From: Mongoliibacter ruber
GTDB lineage: Bacteria > Bacteroidota > Bacteroidia > Cytophagales > Cyclobacteriaceae
NCBI RefSeq assembly: GCF_003003005.1
Contig: NZ_PVTR01000001.1
Span: 1-64,000, forward strand
Direction of reading: 5' to 3'
Length of the DNA stretch: 64,000 nt
The notes below the pieces were generated by a model. That model worked only from the letters and a program-made list of their open reading frames with translations, ran no database searches and was not told where the DNA came from. Made by a program: the position numbers and the translations under genes. Below, in pieces: positions 51,841 to 60,851 of this stretch; position 1 is the stretch's first letter, and the number at the start of each line of letters is the position of its first letter.

Positions 51841-53013
51841 TCAATCCAATAAATAAAATCCTTTTTGAATAGTGTTGGTCAATAATACCTGACCTGCTGC
51901 ACTCCATGTACACTGCGGAACACCACAAGGAAGATGGGTCTTACCATTGAAGCATTCGTTAAACTCCCAATCATTATGTTTATTCAATTCTGCAATATTT
52001 TGGCTGATGACTTCAGCCTCAGTTTTCCCTTTATGCATATAAGTTGCCAAACCCCAAAAGCCATTGACCATTGGCCAAATTCCGCCATTATGAAATTCAT
52101 CTGGTTTGTTTCTGAATTCAAACCTGAAATTTTGTTCCAATAAGTAGAAGTCTTTGTCGTTTTTCTGAATGGTAGGATGGAATGCTGGAGCAAGCACGCC
52201 AACTTTTTCAGTTGCCCAATTGAGGCAGTTTTCCGGTTCGGGATGAATTTTAAATATCATTGCCAAGGCATTACCTAGAAAATCAAAGTATGCCTGATAG
52301 CCTGCAGGGTGAAAGGAAGCCATTAAATAGGGTAGGGGTCCCTTTTCTGCCAACAGTTTCTTTTTGGCTTCAATATGTATTCCCGCATTTTTCCAATCCT
52401 TGTGAAGGAGATAGTTCTGTGATATTGATAGTTTGATGGCCTCAGATTTTTCAATCCAAGAAGGTCTATCCATCAATTGACCACATAGTCTAAGTGCAGC
52501 ATATCTCAATACTTGGTCATACAGGACATAGCCATGAAGGATGTATTCATCAGCCCAATCACCCGCCAGCGGCACATATATAAGCCCCCTATTGTTATAT
52601 TCCCATGCCTGATATAGGTTAAGTATATTTTCAATTTCTCCTTCAAACCGGCTCAAAATGTGTTTTTCCCCCGTATACTTGACGTATAGACAAAGTCCTA
52701 TCAACCACCAAGTTCCTGTATCCGCCCTTCCTGCAAGCCCTCCATAGCTTACCTGACTTGACATCACATCCACATTGGAAGGAATGTGACCTTGTGGACT
52801 GATATGGTTTCCTAAAGTAATCAGGGTCTGTTGAAAGGTATAAATTAAGTCTTCTTCCCGACTTGACAGCGCTGCAATTCCTGTAATTACACCATCCCTT
52901 GCCCAAACCCTTTGATAATTGTCCTTTGGCAGTGCAGAAGCAAGAAAACCTGACCTATGAGAGGCTTTTCGCATCAAGTTGAGGGCTTTTTCGTTGGCTA
53001 CCTGAATATCCAT
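51841..53013 (-). CDS. GH100-like (alpha/alpha)6 glycosidase, probable invertase
   Basis: About 390 residues from ATG 53013; the frame extends 20 codons upstream but the ATG overlaps the symporter stop by 16 bases and is a natural coupled start. Conserved pieces are YQRVWARDGVITG, GGLAGRADTGTWWLIGLCLY (compare the WWI block of neutral invertases), AGDWADEYILHGYVLYDQVL (compare GDWMDRR…GYPLEIQ), HNGGIWPMVNGFW and CGVPQCTWSAAGQVLL. These fit GH100 neutral/alkaline invertase better than glycogen debranching, though the latter cannot be excluded. No signal peptide, so it would split imported sucrose in the cytoplasm. Confidence 0.72.
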   Translation of the reverse strand: MDIQVANEKALNLMRKASHRSGFLASALPKDNYQRVWARDGVITGIAALSSREEDLIYTFQQTLITLGNHISPQGHIPSNVDVMSSQVSYGGLAGRADTGTWWLIGLCLYVKYTGEKHILSRFEGEIENILNLYQAWEYNNRGLIYVPLAGDWADEYILHGYVLYDQVLRYAALRLCGQLMDRPSWIEKSEAIKLSISQNYLLHKDWKNAGIHIEAKKKLLAEKGPLPYLMASFHPAGYQAYFDFLGNALAMIFKIHPEPENCLNWATEKVGVLAPAFHPTIQKNDKDFYLLEQNFRFEFRNKPDEFHNGGIWPMVNGFWGLATYMHKGKTEAEVISQNIAELNKHNDWEFNECFNGKTHLPCGVPQCTWSAAGQVLLTNTIQKGFYLLD

Positions 53014-54587
53014 ACTATTATAAATGTCAAGATGAGTAAGAAAACTGAAAGGATACGGAAGTTTTTGTACCAAGGAAGTGCTGCCAAAGAAGCTGTCTCA
53101 TCGGTGTATATCTTATTTTTCCAGGTATAATCCTCGATTTTTTCAGCTGGTGGAAGACTGCCTGATAAGCTAACTGCGACATATACAATTGCACAAAATA
53201 GAAACAAAAGGGGAGCTGTATGTAAAAAGTGCCATTGCGAAATTACTGCATCTGGCATAGTTACATTTACGAATATGAGAATAACAGCTATTACAAACCC
53301 AGTGATGAGACTGTAAAAAGCACCATCTGCATTTCCTCTTTTCCAAAACATCCCAAGTATAAACACCACAACTACAGGAGGTGCTATCAGTCCGACTACC
53401 ATTTGAAGGTATTTGAACAGAGAATCAAATTTTTCTATCTGAGGTGTCCAAGCTGCAGCAAGCAATACCAAAATCACCGTCGCAAATTGTCCAACTCTTA
53501 CCAGTTGCTTGCTGCTCAATCCAGGTCTTAAATTCTTGACAAAATCCATGGTAATCAAAGTACTTGCAGAATTTAGTGTGGCACTTATACTTGAAGACAT
53601 AGCCGCAAGAAGTCCCGCCATCAATAAGCCTATCAATCCAACAGGCAATAAGTTGAACACCAATTGCGGAAATACTGTATCTGCATTTTCCAGGTCCGGA
53701 AAAATCACTCGTGCCATTGTACCGGGTAATACCATAAAGAAAAGAACAGGTAACTTAAGTAATCCGGCAAATAAAGCTCCCCACCTGCCATGATTCAGGT
53801 CCTTGGCAGTGAGTACACGTTGTACCATAAATTGATTGTTGGCCCAAAAATAAAACCCTAGAAGAGGAACACCGAAAATCAAACCTGTCCATGGCACGGA
53901 AGGATCATCTATTGGGCGTATCAGACTGACCATTTCAGGTGGTGTTGCAGCCATGACATTATCCCAACCGCCGACTTCCTGGAAAGTAATATAAGTCAGG
54001 ATCAAGGAACCTGCCAGCAATAAAATTGCCTGAACCACTTCGGTATGCACCACTGAAGACAGACCACCAGGAATAGTATATGCAGCCGCTGCAGCTGCCA
54101 ATATCAGAATGATGACCGTCATACTGATATCAGGGAATACAAGTTTTAGTATCAGACTACCGGCATAGAGACCTGCAGCTGTTTCTATCAATACATTTCC
54201 AATCAATGTGATGAAAGAAAAATAATAACGGCTTCTACGATCATATCTCCTTTCTAAAAATTCGGGCATAGTATACACTCCTGACCTTAGGTAAAAGGGC
54301 AAGAAAAATATACTGAAAAACACCAAAATAACTGCTGCCATCCACTCATAGTTGTACACAGATATCCCTGTGCTGTAAGCATCTCCGGCCAGTCCTATTA
54401 AGGTGGTGCTGGAAATATTGGCAGCAAAAAGAGAAATCCCTACGATGGGCCATGTCATACTTCGTCCTGCCAAGAAATAATCCTCAGAGTTTTCTCTCTT
54501 GGCATGGTAAAGACCATAAAAAATCATTCCGATCAAATAGACAATTATGATTATCAGGTCGAGGTAACCAATAAGTTCTAGGTTCAT
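52998..54587 (-). CDS. SSS family sodium:solute symporter (sugar type)
   Basis: 529 residues with 13-14 membrane helices. The family signatures GRSMTWPIVGISLFAANISS (helix 1), GGLSSVVHTEVVQAILLL, and GLLAAMSSSISATLNSASTL (Na+ site in helix 8-9, the Ser pair) are present. The SGLT-like pattern and the following glycosidase and sugar kinase suggest sugar uptake driven by sodium. First gene of the operon; the divergent LacI regulator lies 256 bases away. Confidence 0.92.
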   Translation of the reverse strand: MNLELIGYLDLIIIIVYLIGMIFYGLYHAKRENSEDYFLAGRSMTWPIVGISLFAANISSTTLIGLAGDAYSTGISVYNYEWMAAVILVFFSIFFLPFYLRSGVYTMPEFLERRYDRRSRYYFSFITLIGNVLIETAAGLYAGSLILKLVFPDISMTVIILILAAAAAAYTIPGGLSSVVHTEVVQAILLLAGSLILTYITFQEVGGWDNVMAATPPEMVSLIRPIDDPSVPWTGLIFGVPLLGFYFWANNQFMVQRVLTAKDLNHGRWGALFAGLLKLPVLFFMVLPGTMARVIFPDLENADTVFPQLVFNLLPVGLIGLLMAGLLAAMSSSISATLNSASTLITMDFVKNLRPGLSSKQLVRVGQFATVILVLLAAAWTPQIEKFDSLFKYLQMVVGLIAPPVVVVFILGMFWKRGNADGAFYSLITGFVIAVILIFVNVTMPDAVISQWHFLHTAPLLFLFCAIVYVAVSLSGSLPPAEKIEDYTWKNKIYTDETASLAALPWYKNFRILSVFLLILTFIIVWIFR

Positions 54588-54711
54588 AAATGTTGGAAAG
54601 TATAAGTCATCAATACATACAAGTTTTATTACCTGTTGATTTCAATAAATTTTAGAAAACGCATGATGAATTAAATTATTAAAATTTCAAGCTACAACAG
54701 AAAAAATTTTT

Positions 54712-54726
54712 CAATCGATTGCGCAA
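54712..54726. promoter_or_regulatory. Candidate LacI-type operator between symporter and lacI genes
   Basis: CAATCGATTG (54712-54721) is a perfect 10-base palindrome and overlaps TTGCGCAA (54719-54726), a perfect 8-base palindrome with central CG of the kind bound by LacI/GalR proteins. It lies between the two divergent starts. Confidence 0.45.
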
Positions 54727-54843
54727 ACCATTGCAGGAAGCTTATTTGAAAGGATTCTAAATAATATTTAAACATAATTGCAAAAAGGTGTATTGGAAAA
54801 GCGCCTTTTTAAACTTAATATTAGAATAATTTATACACCTACA

Positions 54844-55893
54844 ATGACTGAAAAGAAGAAAATTACACTCAAAGATATTGCAAGAGAATTGGGTATTTCC
54901 ATTTCAACAGCATCTAGGGCTTTAAAGGAACATCCAGATATAGCTGATGATACTATTAAAACTGTGAAAGCTTTTGCTGAAAAGCACCATTATGTACCTA
55001 ATATTCTAGCTGTCAATTTTCGAAAAAGCCGTACTTATAACCTTGGATTGATTGTTCCAGAATTGGTCCATCATTTTTTTTCTACAGTCATCAGCGGAGC
55101 CATAGATACAGCCAAAAAACACGGCTATAATATTCTTGTAAGCCAATCCAATGATATATTGTCTGATGAAACAGTTGCTTGCAGGACGATGCTTGCCAGC
55201 AGTGTGGATGGTTTGCTCATTTCTATTTCGAATGAAACTTTAGAGGCAGCGCATTTGACTAATTTTATAGAGGAAGGAAAGCCTGTCGTTCAGTTCGATA
55301 AAATCACTGATCATATACAATCCCCCAAAGTGATTGTTGATGATTTTGAAGGAGCTTATCAAGCTGTCAAACATCTTATTGAGCAAGGCTACAAAAAAAT
55401 TGCTCACCTTCGTGGACGCAGGGAGGTCAAAAACTCTAATGAAAGGGCGAGAGGATATCAGCAAGCTTTGATTGACCACAATATGGAAACCTCCGAAAAC
55501 TGGATTAAGGATTGCATGGCAATCAATGAAGAAGAGGGTTATAATTTCTGTAAGGAATTATTGAGCGGTGATAATCCCCCAGATGCCATTTTTTGTATCA
55601 CTGATTTGGTGGCTTTTGGAGTTTTGAAATATTTGAAAGAGGAAAAAATAGCTGTACCGCATCAAATAGGCGTGATTGGTTTTTCAAATTGGAAATTGGC
55701 GGAAATAGTGAGTCCAGGTTTGAGTTCAGTAGATCAGCATGGGTATGAGATGGGAGAAATAGCTACGTTGAAACTGATTGAATTGATCAAAAACAATGAA
55801 CTGGATAATCAGGAGGTGATAGAATTGAAAACCAATTTGATAATCAGAGAATCCACCGCAAATAAAATTGAAAAACCCTTAACAATTGGGTAA
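54844..55893 (+). CDS. LacI family transcriptional regulator of the sugar locus
   Basis: 349 residues from ATG 54844. The HTH is typical (ITLKDIARELGISISTASRALKEHPDIADDT), with the hinge helix VPNILAVNFRKSRT and a periplasmic-binding-like sugar domain (GLIVPELVHHFFSTVISG, VDGLLISIS, DAIFCITDLVAFGVLKYL). The frame opens 22 codons earlier but that would precede the HTH with an unrelated leader. It is divergent from the symporter-hydrolase-kinase operon, so local repressor of sugar uptake is the likely job. Confidence 0.93.
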   Translation: MTEKKKITLKDIARELGISISTASRALKEHPDIADDTIKTVKAFAEKHHYVPNILAVNFRKSRTYNLGLIVPELVHHFFSTVISGAIDTAKKHGYNILVSQSNDILSDETVACRTMLASSVDGLLISISNETLEAAHLTNFIEEGKPVVQFDKITDHIQSPKVIVDDFEGAYQAVKHLIEQGYKKIAHLRGRREVKNSNERARGYQQALIDHNMETSENWIKDCMAINEEEGYNFCKELLSGDNPPDAIFCITDLVAFGVLKYLKEEKIAVPHQIGVIGFSNWKLAEIVSPGLSSVDQHGYEMGEIATLKLIELIKNNELDNQEVIELKTNLIIRESTANKIEKPLTIG

Positions 55894-55944
55894 TGTTTCA
55901 GTAAAGATTTTGTAATATTTCTTATAAAATTATGCTGGAGTTTT

Positions 55945-55952
55945 TACCTTTG
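55945..55952 (+). promoter_or_regulatory. Candidate -7 box of the small membrane protein gene
   Basis: TACCTTTG is an exact TAnnTTTG match, 18 bases before the ATG at 55971; the earlier ATG at 55932 would precede transcription. No clear TTG at -33. Confidence 0.45.
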
Positions 55953-55970
55953 CAGCAGACAAAAAACGGT

Positions 55971-56186
55971 ATGGAAACACTATTCTCTTTATTGCTTCTC
56001 ACTACTTGTTACGGACTTGCATTTTTGTCCATTTTTCCTGAAAAATACCTAAAGAAAATTTCCCATTTCAATCACCACAAAAACGTGCCTGAATACCTTA
56101 AGGTATCACTATCTACGCCCATTTTCTTTTCTTTTTTGATGGGTTATACCTGCGCCTCTTTCATGCTTTATTTTATTGTGGCTTAG
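55971..56186 (+). CDS. Small membrane protein, unknown
   Basis: 71 residues from ATG 55971 with two hydrophobic segments (ETLFSLLLLTTCYGLAFLS and LSTPIFFSFLMGYTCASFML) around a short basic, His-rich loop (KKISHFNHHKNV). The frame can begin at 55932, but an exact promoter-like box lies between the two ATGs. No family recognised. It sits between the LacI regulator and the branching enzyme and may belong to neither transcript. Confidence 0.55.
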   Translation: METLFSLLLLTTCYGLAFLSIFPEKYLKKISHFNHHKNVPEYLKVSLSTPIFFSFLMGYTCASFMLYFIVA

Positions 56187-56235
56187 GCGCAAGAATTAAA
56201 TCATTCATCTTTAGTAGTTAATTCACTGCCGTCAT

Positions 56236-56269
56236 TTTGCGGGCTACTCCAGTTTTATTTCTATATTTA
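56236..56269 (+). promoter_or_regulatory. Candidate promoter of the branching-enzyme gene
   Basis: TTTG at 56236-56239, 22 bases, then TATATTTA (7 of 8 with TAnnTTTG) at 56262-56269. Transcription would begin near 56276, about 18 bases before the GTG start. Confidence 0.4.
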
Positions 56270-56293
56270 GGTTAAATCAACAGATGACTTTTT

Positions 56294-58306
56294 GTGGAAC
56301 AAAAAAATATCCTTCCCCTTATCAAAGAAGAAAATTGGCTCACTGACTTTGCCGAAGATGTATTCCAGAGATATCAGAGGTACCGTGATGCTTTAAAAGG
56401 CATTGAAAATGAGTATGGTAGTATCCTTGAGTTTGCAAGGGCACATGAATACTATGGGATCAATTTTGACAGTTTTCGGAATGGATGGGTGTACAGAGAA
56501 TGGGCGCCTGCAGCATACAATCTATTCTTGATGGGTGATTTCAATTCTTGGGATAGGTATTCTCATCCCTTGAAAAAAAATCATCGGGGAGATTGGGAGA
56601 TTTTCCTGCCTTATGATGAGTTCAAAAATAGGATTGTTCATGGATCCAAGTTCAAAGTTCATGTTGAGGCTAAAAATGGTGCATTGGACCGGATACCCGC
56701 TTATATGCGAAGGGTGGTGCAGGATGAGGCCTCCCATGATTTTGCAGGGCAATTGTGGGCACCTGAAAAACAGTTCGTATGGACAGATTACAACTTTGAT
56801 CCCAGAGAGAATAACCAACAGCCTTTGATCTATGAATGTCATATTGGTATGGCTCAGGAAAAAGAGGGAGTAGGTACCTATATGGAGTTTGCTGAAAACA
56901 TCCTTCCAAGAATAAAAAAAGCGGGATACAATACCATTCAATTGATGGCAATCATGGAACATCCTTACTATGGTTCTTTTGGCTATCATGTTTCTAATTT
57001 CTTTTCTCCTACCTCTAGATTTGGGACGCCGGAAGAATTGAAATACTTGATTAACAAAGCCCACATTTTGGGGATTTCGGTTATCATGGACCTCGTTCAT
57101 AGTCATGCCGTTAAGAATGTCAATGAAGGCCTTAACGAGTTTGACGGGACTGACCATCAGTACTTTCACCCCGGAGAGCGTGGATATCATGAAGGTTGGG
57201 ATTCTAAGCTTTTTGATTACGGTAAAAAGGAGGTCAAACACTTCTTGTTGTCCAATATCAGGTATTGGATGGAAGAGTTTCATTTTGATGGATTTCGTTG
57301 GGATGGGGTGACATCTATTTTGTATTTGCATCATGGTCATGTCACATTTGATGATCCTAAGAAATACTTTGGTGAAGGAGTAGATTGGGATGCAGTTATC
57401 TATTTACAGCTGGCCAATAAATTGATACATGACTTTTCGAGTCAAGCCCTGTCGATTGCAGAGGAAGTCAGCGGGATACCTGGACTGTGCAGAAGGCATC
57501 AAGATGGAGGAATAGGATTTGACTTTAGATTGGGAATGGGAATTCCGGATTTTTGGATCAAAACCCTCAAACATAAACCAGATGAACACTGGGATATGTT
57601 TGAAATGTGGCATGAATTAACAAATAGACCCAAAAAAGAGAGAACCATAGCTTATGCCGAATCCCATGACCAAGCCTTGGTAGGGGACAAATCAATAGCT
57701 TTTTGGTTGATGGACAAGGAAATGTATTCTAGCATGTCCAAACTGCAAAACTCCTTGGTAGTAGACAGGGGAGTGGCTCTGCATAAAATGATCCGCCTGA
57801 TTACCATTTCACTTGGGGGTGAAGGTTATCTCAATTTCATAGGAAATGAATTTGGGCATCCAGAATGGGTTGATTTTCCAAGGGAAGGAAATGATTGGAG
57901 TTATCAATACGCAAGAAGGCAATGGTCATTGGTGGATACGGATCATCTTCGTTACCACGAACTCAATGAATGGGATATAGCGATGATAGCTTTGGTGAAC
58001 AAATATAAAGTTTGTGCTGCTTCTCATGCCAATCAGCTATTTTTGGAGGCAGAGAAAAAAATCATTGTATTTGAAAGAGCTGATCTAATCTTCGTTTTCA
58101 GTTTCAATATCTCTGAATCGTTCTTTGGGTTTGAAATCAAAGTACCTCATCATGGCGAGTATAGGATAATACTCAATTCGGATGAAAAGTTGTTTGGTGG
58201 ATTTGAAAGGATTGAAGATTCATCTAGCTTCTTTACTGATGAAGAAAAAACCATTAAAATTTATCTTCCAAATAGGACGGCAATGGTATTGAAAAAGATG
58301 AATTGA
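56294..58306 (+). CDS. glgB: 1,4-alpha-glucan branching enzyme, eukaryotic-type GH13_8, GTG start
   Basis: 670 residues. The CBM48-type N-terminus (YREWAPAAYNLFLMGDFNSW) and catalytic barrel regions MDLVHSHAVKN, GFRWDGVTSILY (nucleophile Asp), SIAEEVSGIPGLC (acid Glu) and YAESHDQALVGDK (Asp) are those of GH13 subfamily 8, the eukaryotic-like branching enzymes, rather than the longer GH13_9 type of E. coli. The start must be GTG 56294: an in-frame TGA lies at 56285-56287 and the ATG at 56284 is out of frame. It forms alpha-1,6 branches in glycogen; no other glycogen gene is adjacent. Confidence 0.95.
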   Translation: MEQKNILPLIKEENWLTDFAEDVFQRYQRYRDALKGIENEYGSILEFARAHEYYGINFDSFRNGWVYREWAPAAYNLFLMGDFNSWDRYSHPLKKNHRGDWEIFLPYDEFKNRIVHGSKFKVHVEAKNGALDRIPAYMRRVVQDEASHDFAGQLWAPEKQFVWTDYNFDPRENNQQPLIYECHIGMAQEKEGVGTYMEFAENILPRIKKAGYNTIQLMAIMEHPYYGSFGYHVSNFFSPTSRFGTPEELKYLINKAHILGISVIMDLVHSHAVKNVNEGLNEFDGTDHQYFHPGERGYHEGWDSKLFDYGKKEVKHFLLSNIRYWMEEFHFDGFRWDGVTSILYLHHGHVTFDDPKKYFGEGVDWDAVIYLQLANKLIHDFSSQALSIAEEVSGIPGLCRRHQDGGIGFDFRLGMGIPDFWIKTLKHKPDEHWDMFEMWHELTNRPKKERTIAYAESHDQALVGDKSIAFWLMDKEMYSSMSKLQNSLVVDRGVALHKMIRLITISLGGEGYLNFIGNEFGHPEWVDFPREGNDWSYQYARRQWSLVDTDHLRYHELNEWDIAMIALVNKYKVCAASHANQLFLEAEKKIIVFERADLIFVFSFNISESFFGFEIKVPHHGEYRIILNSDEKLFGGFERIEDSSSFFTDEEKTIKIYLPNRTAMVLKKMN

Positions 58307-58545
58307 AGGTCTGCATGTTTAAAAACAAAAATGGGTCCCCGAAAGGACCCAAATATGATACAATGACATTCATCAACTAAACTAAACTATTTTAAGAGAA
58401 AAGCCTTACTCTCCTTATGAGCAGTGAGGCAATCTCCGCCATTGCATGCTAACTAATTAAAACAACGTCAGATAAGGTTTTAGGTTTCTTAAATTTCCTT
58501 AAAGCATACGAAAAACCGCTTTCTCATCATTTTTATAGGTTTAGT
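58307..58545. other. 239-base spacer with hairpins between branching enzyme and hydrolase genes
   Basis: No gene seen. One perfect hairpin (58333-58350, listed separately) and, at about 58401-58430, a second imperfect stem (GCCTTACTCTCC … GTGAGGC, with two mismatches) inside a GC-richer island. It may be the 3' end of the minus-strand hydrolase transcript or a small structured RNA. Confidence 0.35.
58333..58350 (-). terminator. Hairpin, possible terminator for the minus-strand hydrolase gene
   Basis: GGGTCC-CCGAAA-GGACCC. On the minus strand it is followed by ATTTTTGTTTTT, so it would stop transcription from the right, though 196 bases after the hydrolase stop. It can also form on the plus strand 26 bases after glgB, without a T tract. 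Confidence 0.55.
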
Positions 58546-59418
58546 TTAATTTTCTGATAAAAAAGTATCCAATTCAGCGTAAAACCAATCAGGCTCATCA
58601 TAGAAGACAAAGTGATATGCGCTATCGGCTACGAGGAGTTTGGCCTGAGGAATATCTTTGAGCTGGTCTTCATAACCTGCTGTTACTGAGGTTTTGCTTG
58701 CACCAAAGTTCTGGTAGGCAGCCCAAGCGCCAAACACAAGCACTGGAATTTTTATGTTTTGCATTTCAGCTCTTAAATCAGTCGTGTACATTTCGCCAAA
58801 AGCCTGCCCGACTACCTCTGGGTGACTATTCATTCCCATTTCTACAATTTTCCCTCTTTTTTCCTCTGTTGCAATCATGGTACTTACCATCATTTTTTGG
58901 TTTTGAAGCATCTGTTCATCAGACATATTTTTCATAGAAGAAGTCATCTGTGCAACTATTGGTGCTGCATTTTCCGGTGTTATTCCAGGCATTTGAAGTA
59001 CTGGGAAATAGGGGACACCATCCACAGAAACTATTTTAGCAAAAAGATCAGGCTCATCGGCTGCGGCCCACAAAGCCAAGAAACCACCCATACTATGGCC
59101 TAAGATTATGGGAGATTCGAGCTTTTTGGACTTTGTGTAGGAGATCAGTTCATCCTTTATGGATCGAAGGTAATGCTCCCTCACGAGCTTTTCATTGTTT
59201 CCAAATCCTTTGATGCTGACAAGATGGAGTTCGTAGTCATTCTTATACCTTGCAACTACATCGTCCCATACTTCAGCAGAACAAGACATTCCGTGTATCA
59301 AAATAATGGCTTGCCCTGTACCAATAACTTCAATGTCTATCAATTGATTGTCTTGTTGCGCGTCAACAGTTTGAAAGCTTACAAAAAGCAATGCGAGCAC
59401 TAAGTGAAATGTTTTCAT
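58546..59418 (-). CDS. Secreted alpha/beta hydrolase
   Basis: 290 residues from ATG 59418; the frame extends 17 codons further but that would bury the signal peptide MKTFHLVLALLF … VDAQ. The hydrolase fold is clear: IILIHGMSCSAEVWDDV (oxyanion), nucleophile Ser in LGHSMGGFLALW, and the final His in DSAYHFVFYDEP. A cap region (TSSMKNMSDEQML) is methionine-rich. Likely an esterase or lipase-like enzyme of the envelope. Monocistronic; substrate unknown. Confidence 0.87.
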   Translation of the reverse strand: MKTFHLVLALLFVSFQTVDAQQDNQLIDIEVIGTGQAIILIHGMSCSAEVWDDVVARYKNDYELHLVSIKGFGNNEKLVREHYLRSIKDELISYTKSKKLESPIILGHSMGGFLALWAAADEPDLFAKIVSVDGVPYFPVLQMPGITPENAAPIVAQMTSSMKNMSDEQMLQNQKMMVSTMIATEEKRGKIVEMGMNSHPEVVGQAFGEMYTTDLRAEMQNIKIPVLVFGAWAAYQNFGASKTSVTAGYEDQLKDIPQAKLLVADSAYHFVFYDEPDWFYAELDTFLSEN

Positions 59419-59628
59419 ATCATTTTGATTTTGTTTAAGCCAAATTTGTTTGATTCGTTTCGAGTACAAAAAAATGATTGACTATCAGCAGCTACTTTTT
59501 GACCAACAATGGGTTTTTGCAATTTTGATAACAAAAAATGATTTAGTTGTCTGTTCTGCTCCGCAATTACAGTTTGCCCTGTGATTTCATCATTTCGTCA
59601 AGATCTTGCATTGATTGGCCAATAAATG

Positions 59629-59658
59629 TTTGACACATGATATCTTACCGTTAATTTG
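59629..59658 (+). promoter_or_regulatory. Candidate promoter of the microprotein/LytS/LytTR operon
   Basis: TTTG at 59629-59632, 18 bases, then TTAATTTG at 59651-59658 (7 of 8 with TAnnTTTG). Transcription would begin near 59665, sixteen bases before the microprotein ATG at 59681. Confidence 0.5.
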
Positions 59659-59680
59659 AATTCAATCAAACAAAAAAACC

Positions 59681-59782
59681 ATGATATATTGGACTCTAAT
59701 GGTAGTAGCTATGGTCTTCATGACTTTAGGATTGGCCGGCGCATTTTCAGGGAAAAAAGAAAAATCAGAGAACAATGATTGA
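59681..59782 (+). CDS. 33-residue single-helix membrane microprotein overlapping the histidine kinase gene
   Basis: A short frame from ATG 59681 to TGA 59780-59782 encodes 33 residues: a start IYWT, one hydrophobic helix of about 20 residues (LMVVAMVFMTLGLAGAF), and a charged tail GKKEKSENND. The stop overlaps the kinase ATG (59775) by 8 bases, which couples their translation, and a near-consensus promoter sits 16 bases upstream. The hydrophobic helix with a basic then acidic tail is typical of real small membrane proteins, not chance AT-rich sequence. It could tune or assemble the neighbouring sensor; untested. Confidence 0.6.
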   Translation: MIYWTLMVVAMVFMTLGLAGAFSGKKEKSENND

Positions 59783-60851
59783 TGACAATGCCACTAGGAA
59801 AGGTATCTATTCTCAAATAGAAAAATTAGTTGCCTTTAAGATACATCATCTTATTTTTTGGCTGATCTATTTTTTCTTTTGGGTATACTTTTACAGCGAC
59901 GTCTATGAGGACATCTCTGTGCTTTACAAAGTGACAGGGATTTATCTTGTAGCCCATGCCTCTATATATTATATATCCCAATATGTATTGGTACCAAAAA
60001 TTCTTAAACCAAAGAATGCTATTCTCTTTATCCTCAGTTTTATCATTCTAGCTATTCTTACATCATTTTGGATGTACGGGGTATTGGTTTATCTCATGGC
60101 ATTTAATCTAAGCGAGTATTTCAAGGCTTCATTTTTTCAGGTATTAGTCATTTTCACATTGTCCAATATTTTTACCTCAGGGATACTTTTGGCTATAAAA
60201 AGCTTTTTGGATAATAGGAAACTGATCCGCCAATCAGAACAGATGGAAAAGGAAAAGCTTCAGACTGAGCTGCAATACCTTAAGTCCCAGGTTAATCCTC
60301 ATTTTTTATTCAATACCATCAATTCTATTTATGTACTTATTCGAATGGATCCTGAAAAAGCCTCTGAGACGTTAATTAAGCTTTCAAACCTTTTAAGGTC
60401 CCAATTGTATGAGTTTTCAGTTGATAGGATTGATATTCAAAGGGAATTAGCGTATCTGGAAAACTACATTGAATTGGAAAAAATACGGAAAGGGGACAGG
60501 TTGAATCTTGAACTGAACTTTGAAGGTGAGTTGGAAGACTTCCAAATTGCACCTTTGATGTTGATTCCTTTTTTAGAAAATTGCTTCAAGCACATCTCAA
60601 GCTATTCAGACAGACCAAATATAGTGAAGGTATTTATCAGGCGAATTGGAGACTGGTTAGAAGCGGATTTTTATAATACTTGTGAAAAAGAAAGCATATC
60701 ACAAAGCGATTATATTGGCGGTATTGGCCTTGCCAATATTAAAAGAAGGTTAGATTTGATTTATCCAAAGAGGTATAAGTTGGAAATTAAAGAAGGTGAA
60801 AGTGATTTTACTGTAAATTTGAAAATAAAGATCTCAGGTTATGAAAATTAA
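59775..60851 (+). CDS. LytS-type sensor histidine kinase
   Basis: 358 residues. Four membrane segments in the first ~145 residues, a short coiled coil (about 150-170), then the His_kinase domain with LKSQVNPHFLFNTINSIY (phospho-acceptor His176) and a HATPase with the N-box MLIPFLENCFKHISS and a G-box GGIGLANIKRRL. No dedicated sensing domain is present in the cytoplasm. It overlaps the microprotein by 8 bases and the response regulator by 11, so all three are probably translated as a set. Confidence 0.93.
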   Translation: MIDDNATRKGIYSQIEKLVAFKIHHLIFWLIYFFFWVYFYSDVYEDISVLYKVTGIYLVAHASIYYISQYVLVPKILKPKNAILFILSFIILAILTSFWMYGVLVYLMAFNLSEYFKASFFQVLVIFTLSNIFTSGILLAIKSFLDNRKLIRQSEQMEKEKLQTELQYLKSQVNPHFLFNTINSIYVLIRMDPEKASETLIKLSNLLRSQLYEFSVDRIDIQRELAYLENYIELEKIRKGDRLNLELNFEGELEDFQIAPLMLIPFLENCFKHISSYSDRPNIVKVFIRRIGDWLEADFYNTCEKESISQSDYIGGIGLANIKRRLDLIYPKRYKLEIKEGESDFTVNLKIKISGYEN

